NCBI GenBank assembly: GCA_023935145.1
Contig: CM043705.1
Location: 19,335,001-19,399,000 of the forward strand
DNA length: 64,000 bases
From: Bretschneidera sinensis
Taxonomy: Eukaryota; Streptophyta; Magnoliopsida; Brassicales; Akaniaceae
Direction: 5' to 3'
Position numbers and translations under genes: made by a program. Positions 56,748 to 64,000 of the stretch are shown one piece after another. The notes under the pieces are model-generated. The model saw only the letters and a program-made list of their open reading frames with translations, searched no databases and was not told the origin of the DNA. Each line of letters begins with the position of its first letter. The first letter of the stretch is position 1.

Positions 56748-57200
56748 TAATAGCAACACACAACAGGAACCAAAGCAGGATAAAGAAAAAAAGGGAGCAA
56801 ATACAATAGCTGGCACAACAGGAGTGTGAGTAGCAAACAAATTTGATAAGGAGTCAGAGAGTGAAACATGCATTACAAAGAGTACAAGGAAACTAAGAAT
56901 GACTTAAGAAGGTTAGCTCACAGGAGGAAAGACAGTTAGCAGAAGTTGTTAATTTTGTTACATTAGTTGCATTCTGTTAGGCTACGCCCAGAAGTAGCTT
57001 GTATACTTCTCTAGTGTATAAATAATACAATTTGCTTAGATTATAGGAGGCTAATAAAATCGTTTTTTACATCTCAATTCTCTTTCATTACTTCTCAATT
57101 TCTCTTCTCCTTCTTCTTCAATTCTTTCTCTCTTTCTATTATATTATGTAATTCATTCTTCTTCTAATCTAAGTATTTCTTGGTACATAAGTTTGTATCA
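56748..57200 (+). repeat. 5' LTR of Reina-type element
   Basis: 453 bp ending AAGTTTGTATCA. TATAAATA is at 57017-57024. The first bases (TAATAGCAACACAC) correspond to TATAATAGAAACACAC in the 3' LTR, so the canonical TG start appears eroded here. TTTGGTGCTTTTATTAAAC directly after it is the likely primer site. The priming tRNA is not assigned. Confidence 0.85.
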
Positions 57201-57265
57201 TTTGGTGCTTTTATTAAACTTTAACCTCAAACACATTCTCCTTATCCAAACATTTAGATTATATA

Positions 57266-58330
57266 ATGGCTGAAGGCACTAGATACAACAAGATTGACGA
57301 TATAATCTCTAGGGTAGATGATCAAATCAAAGGGCTTTATGATATGTGCTCATCACTTGTTCATGAAAATGCCAACATTAGAAATTATCTTACTAAAATC
57401 TTCTCTAAATTGGCCGAGATCCATGATTCTTCTCAGGTCTCCAAAGACCAAAGACAGTCCTCCAAAGCTTCACAACCAAACAACACCAACCCTGAAGAAT
57501 TGATGGACAAATTCAGGGAGAAAACACAGTAAGAATCTCAAGCCTATGGGAAATTTATGAGGCTGGATATACCAAGATTTGATGGTAAAGATCCTATTGG
57601 GTGGTCCTTCAGAGCTGAGCAATTCTTCAACTACCATGATATTCCACTTGAAAAAAGATTAATCATTTCTTCATTTTCATCCAGAAAGAGCAACCCTCTC
57701 TTAGTATCAATGGACTAGTAACAATTTCTTGATTTATTCTTAGACTGACTTCTTGGAAAAGATCAAAGAAAGATTTGGCCCCTCTTTTTTTGAAGATTCT
57801 AGAGGAGTTCTAGCAAAATTACATTAGAAAAGCACTGTATCTGAGTACCAGGCCCAATTTGAGACTCTTTTCAATAAGGTAACAAGTTTATAAGAACCTT
57901 TCCTTATCAGTATTTTCATTTCCAGCCTTAAACCTGAAGTCAAAAGAGAACTATTAGTTGCTCAACCTTCTTCCTTAATCAAGGCTATGTCCTTAGCTAA
58001 GCTTCATGAAGAAAAGTATACAGATCAGAAGAAATCTTGGAGACCTTCTTAGAACAAACCTGTTTCTGGTGTGGGGCTATTACCAACTCCAATAAGCACT
58101 TCCATTAAACCCACCACTACACCACCAACTCCTACAGTTCCAATCAAAAACCTCGCCCATGTAGAAATATAGATCAGATGGGACAAAGGCTTTTTCTAAA
58201 ATTGTGATGAGAAATTCACCCCTAACCACAATTGTAAATATCGATTCATGTTATTGATGGTAACAGAAGATCCAATTCTTGAAGTCCTAGTGCTGGAGGA
58301 ACAAGATAATCTTGTAGACTAGGATATTGA
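57266..58330 (+). pseudogene. Reina-type gag
   Basis: ATG at 57266 opens MAEGTRYNKIDDIISRVDDQ and a coiled region. A stop at 57530 separates it from the conserved capsid start RLDIPRFDGKDPIGWSFRAE and QFFNYHDIPLEKRLIISSF (57555-57680). More stops follow. A degenerate knuckle (NCDEKFTPNHNCKYRF, about 58195-58245) lacks its first Cys, where the frame has a stop. This CDEK...H.C form is typical of Reina/Tekay gag. Confidence 0.82.
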
Positions 58331-58346
58331 AGTCTCTAGGATCAAT

Positions 58347-58848
58347 ATGAATGCTTTAGCTGAGAAATCTAGCCCAAGCACTCTAAAGATCACTGGAGCA
58401 TGGAAGAATCATATAATCCAGGTCCTGATTGACAATGGGAGTTCCACAACTTTTCCCAAGAAAGGGTTGCCAAGCTCTTGGGATGGACCATCAGACCTTG
58501 CAAGCCTTTTAAAGTGCAGATTGGCAATGGATATTTTCTCACTTACAGCAAATGGTGTCACCAAGTAGTCCTTTATCTACAACATCACTTGTTTACTTTT
58601 ATGTATTATTGCTACATATTGAAGGCTCTGATAGGGTTTTAGGCATCCAATGGCTTGAGCTGTTAGGATCAATACTCACTGATTATAGAAAACAAATAAT
58701 GAACTTTGAATGGAAAGGTATTATAGTTCAATTAAAAGGGGAGCCCCAATTGAATCCCCAACAAATCAGTTTGAGAAGTTTAAAAAAACTGCCTAAAACT
58801 GAGAATATTTTCTCTTATTTTCACTTAACTCCTGATGTATCCTCATAA
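58347..58848 (+). pseudogene. Reina-type aspartic protease
   Basis: Encodes QVLIDNGSSTTF, the retropepsin site with D-N-G in place of D-S-G, preceded by LKITGAWKNH. After a frame change at about 58560 comes SDRVLGIQWLELLGSILTDY, matching the conserved end of the protease (VLGVQWL). Frame shift between the halves. Confidence 0.8.
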
Positions 58849-58919
58849 CCCACATATTTTTTCCCTCTAGAAGTATCAACACTCCTAAACACTTACACTC
58901 ATCTCTTTTAAGAACCTAA

Positions 58920-60230
58920 ACATTTACCATTCAGAGAGAATTTGACCATTCCATCTACCTAGAACTAAGAGCTAAGCCTGTGAATGTCAAGGCTTATAGA
59001 TATCCTCACTTCCAAAAACATGAGATAAAAACTTTAGTGAAAGAAATGCTCTCATTAGGTGTTATTAGACCCAACCATAGTTCATTTTCTTCCCATGTCC
59101 TACTAGTGAAGAAAAAATATGGTTATTAGAGATTTTGTATAGACTATAGAGCCTTAAACTCTATCACCATCAAAGATAGGTTCCCTATCCCCACCATTGA
59201 TGAACTGTTAGATGAACTAACTGAAGCTTCAGTTTTTTCTAAGCTTAATCTAAGAGCTGGTTATCACCAAATAAGAGTTAAAGATTCAGACATTGAGAAG
59301 ACTGCCTTTAGGACACATGAAGGCCACTATGAATTTATAGTTATACCATTTGGTTTAACCAATGCACCATCAACCTTTCAAGCTGCCATGAATGTTATGT
59401 TTAAGCCATACTTGAGAAAATTTGTCATTGTATTCTTTGATGACATTTTAGTTTATAGCAGTTCAGTTGCAAATCATTTACATCACCTTAAGGTTGTTCT
59501 TGATTGCCTAGTTGAGAACCAACTCTTTTCTAAAAGAAGTAAGTGCACTTTTTGTCAATCTTTCATAGATTATTTAGATCACATTGTTAGCTGTCAAGGA
59601 GTACAACCAGATCCAAAGAAGATTTAGGCAATGATGCAATGGCCTACTCCAGTTAATGTGAAACAACTCAGAAGATTCCTAGGCCTCACTGGATACTATA
59701 GAAGATTCATTAAGAGCTAGGCTTCCATAATTGCCCCACTCACAAATCTCTTGAAGAAAGATTCACTTGGATGGAATTAGGATGTTCAACTTGCTTTTGA
59801 AGCTCTAAAGGAAGCCATGACTAAGCCCTTGTACTGGCTTTACTAGATTTCAACAAGCTTTTTGTCATAGAGACTGATGCATCTAATGTAGGCATTGGAG
59901 CTGTTTTACATTAACAACTTCATCCTTTGGCTTTCTCTAGTAAGAAAATAAGTCCAAAAATGCTTGCAGCCTCAACTTATATCAAAGAACTTTATGCCAT
60001 AACTCAAGTTGTCAAAAAATGGAGACAATACTTCCTTGGCAGAAAATTTGAAGTGCACACAGACTATAAAGCATTGAGATCCCTTATGTCATAGGTCATT
60101 CAAACTCCAGAGGAACAAAACTATTTGACCAAGCTCTTAGGCTTCTCCTATGAGATATTGTATAAACCAGGGAAGGATAATGCTACTGTAGATACATTGT
60201 CTAGAGTCCTTATAATAACTGATTTAGTGG
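58920..60230 (+). pseudogene. Reina-type reverse transcriptase and RNase H
   Basis: [102 protein letters not shown] and the catalytic [12 protein letters not shown] (59425-59460), both Asp kept. RNase H: FVIETDASNVGIGAVLH, then KELYAITQVVKKWRQYFLGR and FEVHTDYKALRSLMS, acids kept, and KPGKDNATVDTLSRV at 60165-60205. Isolated stops (for example near 59130, 59630, 59720, 59910) interrupt an otherwise continuous frame. Confidence 0.9.
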
Positions 60231-60391
60231 AGGAAGCTCCCTCCAACTCCTTATCTCTTTACTTGTCATATAAAATTCTAGAATTCTTAAATGAATTGAA
60301 ACTAGAAAATACAATAGCTCAAGACTTGGTGTCCATACACCATGACATCAACAAATGGATCCCTCCTACAGGATACTAAGCAACAGAAGGA

Positions 60392-61480
60392 ATGTTGTTT
60401 TACAACAACAAAACTAGTTTCATATCTCACTCTTCCCTTAGATTCAAAATACTGGAAGAATTTCACTTGTCCCTTCTAAGAGGACACAATGGTATCCACA
60501 AAACTATAATGAGAGTCTCAGCAAATTTTTTCCAGAAAACTTTGAGAAATGACACTAAGGAGTTCATCAAGAACTGTGTCATTTTCTAGCAAACCAAACA
60601 TTCTCTAACTCCACCATATGGCCTACTTTAACCCTTACTTGTTCTAGAAAATGTGTGGGATGACCTCTCTATGGACTTTATTAGTAAGTTAGCACTAGGA
60701 CAAAGATATTCAGTTATCATGGTGGTCATAGAAAAGCTCACTTTGGAGCATTGCCTAACACTTACATTGTTTCTAAAGTTTCAAGACTCTTCTCTAACTT
60801 TATTAATGGGTTAGCACTAGCACAAAGATATTCAGTTATCATAGTGGTCATAGAAAAGCTCACTTTCGAGCATTACCTAGCACTTACATTGTTTCTAAAG
60901 TTTCAAGACTCTTCTCTGACATTGTTGTTAAACTGCATGGCATTCCTAAGTCCATTGTTTCAGATAGAGACAAGGTGTTCTTGAGTTCCTTTTGGACATG
61001 ATTGTTCAAATTCAGTGGCAGATCTTTGAAGTTCAATTCAGCTTACCATCTTCAATCAAATGGTCAAACTAAAGTATTTAATAGGTGTCTTGAGCAATAC
61101 TTAAGGGCTTTTACTCAAGATAAACCACAATCTTAGCTTCAACTTCTTCCATGGGCTGAGTACTCCTACAACACCTCTTATTATTCTGCTATCAAAATGA
61201 CACCATTCAAAGTCTTATATGGTAGAGAACCTCTTGTTCTCTAGAGATATATCCTTAGTGCTTCTAACAATGAAATTGTTGACATTCATCTCACTACCAG
61301 AGATGAGCTTCTTCAACTCCTCAAAACCCATATCCTCCAGGCTTAATCAAGGATGAAATCCATTGCAGACACCAAGATGCAGAACAAAGAGTTTTCCCAA
61401 GAAAGTTGGGTGTTAGTGAAGTTGTAGCCTTACAAGAAATAGTCTTTAGCCTTAAGACTCAATCAAAAACTCAGTAAGAG
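60392..61480 (+). pseudogene. Reina-type integrase, with internal tandem duplication
   Basis: The zinc region is at 60392-60589 (EFHLSLLRGHNGIHKTIMRV then FIKNCVIF). The core starts SMDFISKLALGQRYSVIMVV (60669). A 122-bp tandem duplication then repeats the VVIEKLT block and shifts frame. It resumes as IVVKLHGIPKSIVSDRDKVF (second Asp) and YHLQSNGQTKVFNRCLEQYL, where the catalytic Glu (NGQTE) is Lys. Thus it is dead by duplication and by residue loss. Confidence 0.85.
60665..60921 (+). repeat. 122-bp tandem duplication in Reina-type integrase
   Basis: TTAGCACTAGGACAAAGATA at 60689 recurs as TTAGCACTAGCACAAAGATA at 60811. Both are followed by TTCAGTTATCAT and GTGGTCATAGAAAAGCTCAC, up to TTTCAAGACTCTTCTCT. 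Period 122 bp, not a multiple of three, with only a few differences between copies. Confidence 0.95.
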
Positions 61481-61499
61481 ATACTATGGCCCATTCCAG

Positions 61500-61837
61500 G
61501 TGATAGATAGGATTGGACCAGTGGCTTACAAGCTGGCCGTGCCACCTACTTCTAAAATCCATAATGTCTTCCATGTTTCTCTCCTAAAACCCTTTCATGG
61601 CATCCCTCTTACCCCTACCTTACCTTTACCTGATCTGAGCATCAATAAAAAACCAGTACATACTCTACTAGCCATTTTGGACAATAAAACCATCTACCAT
61701 AATCACAAGTTAACTTCTCAAGTCCTGGTGCAATGGAAAGGTTTACCACCTGAAGATACTACATGGGAGGCCTCCACTATGATTCATAGCTTGCTACAGA
61801 CTTCAGACTTTGAGGACAAGGTTAGTTTTGGAGGGGT
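61500..61837 (+). pseudogene. Reina-type pol C-terminus: GPF/Y module, chromodomain-like segment and PPT
   Basis: The preceding bases encode the GPFQ-type motif, then VIDRIGPVAYKLAVPPTSKI and HNVFHVSLLKPFHG. The chromodomain-like part is QVLVQWKGLPPEDTTWEAST (about 61718-61777). In chromoviruses this region guides integration to heterochromatin. The open frame continues to 61991, but from 61838 onward it is LTR sequence. PPT TTTTGGAGGGG precedes the LTR. Confidence 0.85.
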
Positions 61838-62308
61838 TGCTTATAATAGAAACACACAACAGAAACCAAAGCAGGACAAAGAAGAAATGGAGCAAGCACA
61901 GTATCTGGCACAACATGAGTGTGAGCAGCAAAAAACTTTAAGAATGAGTCAGAGAGTGAAACATGCATTACAAAGAGTACAAGGAAACTAAGAAAGACTC
62001 AAGAAAGTTAGCTCATAAGAGGAGAGATAGTTAGAGACAATTGGAAGAAGTTGTTAAATCTGTTAAATTAGTTGCATTATGTTAGACTACACCCAATAGT
62101 AGCTTGTATACTTCTCTAGTGTATAAATACTAAAATTTACTTAGATTTTAGGAGGCTAATAAAATCATTTTTTACTTCTCAATTTTCCTTCATTATTTCT
62201 CAATTTCTCTTCTTCTTCTTCTTCCTTAATTCTTTCTCTCTTTCCATTATGTTCTTTAATTCATTCTTCTTCTAATCTGAGCAATTCTTGATACATAAGT
62301 TTGTATCA
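61838..62308 (+). repeat. 3' LTR of Reina-type element
   Basis: 471 bp, TGCTTATAATAG to TTTGTATCA. TATAAATA at 62122-62129. Similar throughout to the 5' LTR with scattered substitutions and small indels. Confidence 0.88.
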
Positions 62309-63198
62309 TAACCCAAGTAGAATCTTGGAATGCGAGGTTCACACAAGCATCATCACAGACAATCATAACATTCTCATAAGATACAACTGTAGCAGTGCCT
62401 TTATCTTCATTCTGCTCTCTGTCTTTGTCATTCTTCTGCTCTATTTTCCACTTTCTACATTCCTTCATATAATGTCTTGACTTGCCACAATGATAACAAT
62501 CAATTTCCTTTTTCCTTGACTTTGATCTTCTTGACCTGTATCCTGACTTGTCACAATTATAAGAGGCTTTCTGCATTTATTTCTCACTCGATTCTTTGTA
62601 ATAAGTGTCGAGCCTCATAACAGATTCCTTGCTCTTTTCTTATGGTTTCCTCATTAAATATGTTGTCTTTTTCTTTGGTCAATGTCAAACATTCCATCAT
62701 CAATTGAATTGCTAACTAACACCACATTGTATCCTAGCTATCTTGTAATGAACTTAACTAAAACGACGTTTCACCTCATAATCAAACACAACCTTCAAGT
62801 TGGTCATCTGATTTAACAAACTCTAAAAATCATTCAAGTGTTCTGTAACTGAGCGACCCTCATTGTATTTCAAATTTACAAACTTTTTGATGATAAAAGC
62901 CTTGTTCTGGGTAGATTTTCTCTCATACATAGCTTCCAACTTGTTCCAAAGTGCGCTGGCATTAGTTTTGGTGACTACATGGTGAAATACACTCTGATCA
63001 ATCCATTGTCGAATCACCCCAACAACTTTCCTTTGCAAGACTTGCCACTCTTTGTCATTTTTTTTTGGCCAGTTTAGTTCCTTCAATAGGTTCATGCATA
63101 TCCTTACAATATAACAAATCCAACTTCCTGGGCTTCCAAATTGAATAATTAGTGGCAGTGAGTTTAATCATAGAACCTGAACTCGAAGTCTCCTCCAT
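62309..63198 (-). pseudogene. Copia gag
   Basis: ATG at 63198 opens MEETSSSGSMIKLTATNYSI, the usual copia Gag start (L-x-x-x-N-Y-x-x-W). An A-run at about 63065 causes a frameshift into 62823-63095 (WQVLQRKVVGVIRQWIDQSV, ASALWNKLEAMYERKSTQNK). A CCHC knuckle is at about 62450-62495 (CYHCGKSRHYMKEC, C-x2-C-x4-H-x4-C). The frame ends in LAFQDSTWV, the lead-in to protease, where the Reina-type element begins. Confidence 0.87.
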
Positions 63199-63238
63199 TT
63201 TAATCCACACAAGAATTAACAATCTAATTAAACCAAGT

Positions 63239-63250
63239 GCTCTGATACCA
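63239..63250 (-). promoter_or_regulatory. Primer-binding site of copia element (initiator Met-tRNA type)
   Basis: The minus strand reads TGGTATCAGAGC, three bases after the LTR end at 63254. Confidence 0.92.
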
Positions 63251-63253
63251 CTT

Positions 63254-64000
63254 TGTTAGGAAGAACCATAAATAATACAACAAATAAAGTGCCTAGAAAA
63301 CAGATCAAAAAATAAAATAAAGTGCCTAGAAAAATTCTTCCCTCTTTGTGTGATTAAAATAGGATGCAGAATCAAACCACTAATTAAACAAATCACCACA
63401 ATAATAATAGCAAAAAATAATGTCAAATAAATCAACCCACAAGATCACCAAAAATTTTACATGGAAAACCCTTTCGGGAAAAATCATGGGACCTAGTCCA
63501 ATCAAACTTTCACTATATAAAATAATAAGATACAAAATACAAGTCTTTCTAGCAAATCTAGAGGTCACCAATCACCAATACATCAAAAGTACTAATCTCT
63601 TAAATAACAATAATATATCATCACAAAAAAAAATGGATAACAACAAGAGATATAAGAAAGAGCTCACAAAGTGGATAGTGAAAAGACACATGAATAAAGA
63701 AGCCAATCAACGATCGGAACCAGTAGAAATGTTCTCCACTAGCTGGAAACAACACACCAAAATCTCGCCAGAATCGAACCATAGATCACCACTATCATTC
63801 TACCAAAATGGTTGTCCTGTTTTGTTCTCCAAACAAAACACTATATTTTTCTCTACCTTTCTTTTTTTCTGTACCTTTTAAATTTTCTGACCACTTATAG
63901 ATATATAAATACCGATCAACCATTGGAATAATACCCCACTTGATGGGTTTTTGAAGTCTCAACACCACTTTGAATAAGAACCTCCATAAAGAAAGAGCAA
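63254..64000 (-). repeat. 5' LTR of copia element, cut by window edge
   Basis: Plus-strand start TGTTAGGAAGAACC mirrors the opposite end CCTAACA of the 3' LTR. Matches 52771-53616 over most of its length (for example GATTAAAATAGGATGC), with an extra short duplication (ATAAAGTGCCTAGAAAA twice, 63284-63334) absent from the 3' LTR. Frames inside it are not genes. Confidence 0.92.

Larger units (their letters stand above)
56748..62308 (+). mobile_element. Reina-type chromodomain Ty3/gypsy element nested in copia protease
   Basis: Plus strand: 5' LTR 56748-57200, gag, protease, RT, RNase H, integrase, C-terminal chromodomain-like segment, PPT (TTTTGGAGGGG, 61826-61836) and 3' LTR 61838-62308. Flanks are CAACC (left) and TAACC (right), a 5-bp duplication with one change. 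Joining the flanks restores the copia WVV protease site. Short LTRs, a CDEK..GH.C knuckle and a chromodomain-like end fit the Reina lineage. Many in-frame stops make it inactive. Confidence 0.9.
52771..64000 (-). mobile_element. Ty1/copia retrotransposon, Tork/Tnt1-like, split by a Reina-type element
   Basis: Minus strand: 5' LTR from 63254 to beyond the right edge, Met-tRNA primer site, gag (62309-63198), protease/GAG-pre-integrase/integrase (55919-56747), RT and RNase H (53620-55425) and 3' LTR (52771-53616). Integrase before RT defines copia. A plus-strand gypsy element (56748-62308) interrupts the protease. Left flank AAATA (52766-52770) is one copy of the target. The other copy is outside the window. 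Coding capacity is destroyed by stops and frameshifts. Confidence 0.92.

Noticed and set aside
61838..61991. C-terminal extension of the Reina-type chromodomain frame
   Set aside because: The frame reads through the PPT into the 3' LTR, and the same sequence starts the 5' LTR, so it is non-coding.
1..64000. tRNA or rRNA genes
   Set aside because: No cloverleaf-like A/B box pairs or rRNA-like stretches were noticed. The tRNA-like strings present are retroelement primer-binding sites.

Overview
This window looks like nuclear DNA of a flowering plant, probably a dicot. The evidence is one spliced LOB-domain (LBD) gene with plant intron borders and UTR style, abundant plant-type Ty3/gypsy and Ty1/copia LTR retrotransposons, AT-rich spacers, and AT and GA microsatellites. 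The species cannot be named from the sequence. At least three quarters of the window is retrotransposon DNA, all decayed by stops, frameshifts and nested insertions. No bacterial-style system, CRISPR array, rRNA or tRNA gene was seen.

Layout. (1) 1-7374: a minus-strand Ty3/gypsy element of Del/Tekay type (Gy-1). Its 3' part lies off the left edge, and a clean solo LTR (1729-3098, TSD TAAAT) splits its reverse transcriptase. (2) 7375-14708: a minus-strand Tat/Retand-type gypsy element. Gy-1 sits in its integrase, and an internally deleted LTR element (11298-13484, TSD TAAGC) sits in its gag. (3) 14709-22138: the only gene-like island. It holds a candidate 40-residue membrane-peptide gene (minus, 15400-15522), the truncated first part of a CCHC-knuckle/Swi3 (TIPIN-like) gene (16542-16817), a MITE-like element (17158-17670) and a complete two-exon class II LBD gene (18923-19803). 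(4) 22139 to about 39800: a minus-strand Del/Tekay element (Gy-2). Its extreme 3' coding end is split by a second, plus-strand Del/Tekay element (Gy-3, 24523-34904), whose own 5' LTR contains another LTR insertion (26218-27620). (5) 40312-50166: a minus-strand Athila-lineage element with both LTRs, the least decayed gypsy element here. (6) 50167-52770: AT-rich spacer with microsatellites, a possible MITE and two small unassigned minus-strand ORFs. (7) 52771-64000: a minus-strand Ty1/copia (Tork/Tnt1-like) element running off the right edge. A plus-strand chromodomain gypsy element of Reina type (56748-62308) is inserted at its protease active site.

Insertion order can be read from the nesting: Tat before Gy-1 before its solo LTR; Gy-2 before Gy-3 before its LTR insertion; copia before Reina-type. 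The host LBD gene is the only locus that looks fully functional. Its closest recognisable relatives are the LBD40/41/42 group, with a C-terminal LxLxL repression-type motif.

The most unusual signals are regulatory-looking structures inside LTRs. One is a four-copy 14-bp GCGATCGAGCGCAC array with conserved spacing about 100 bp upstream of a TATA box, in two separate LTRs. The other is a transcribed-side array of ACCGG/CCGGT inverted repeats beside a GTCGAC-centred palindrome that recurs across three related elements. The small-peptide gene candidate is the best lead for an undescribed host gene. I see no convincing evidence of a wholly new biological system.
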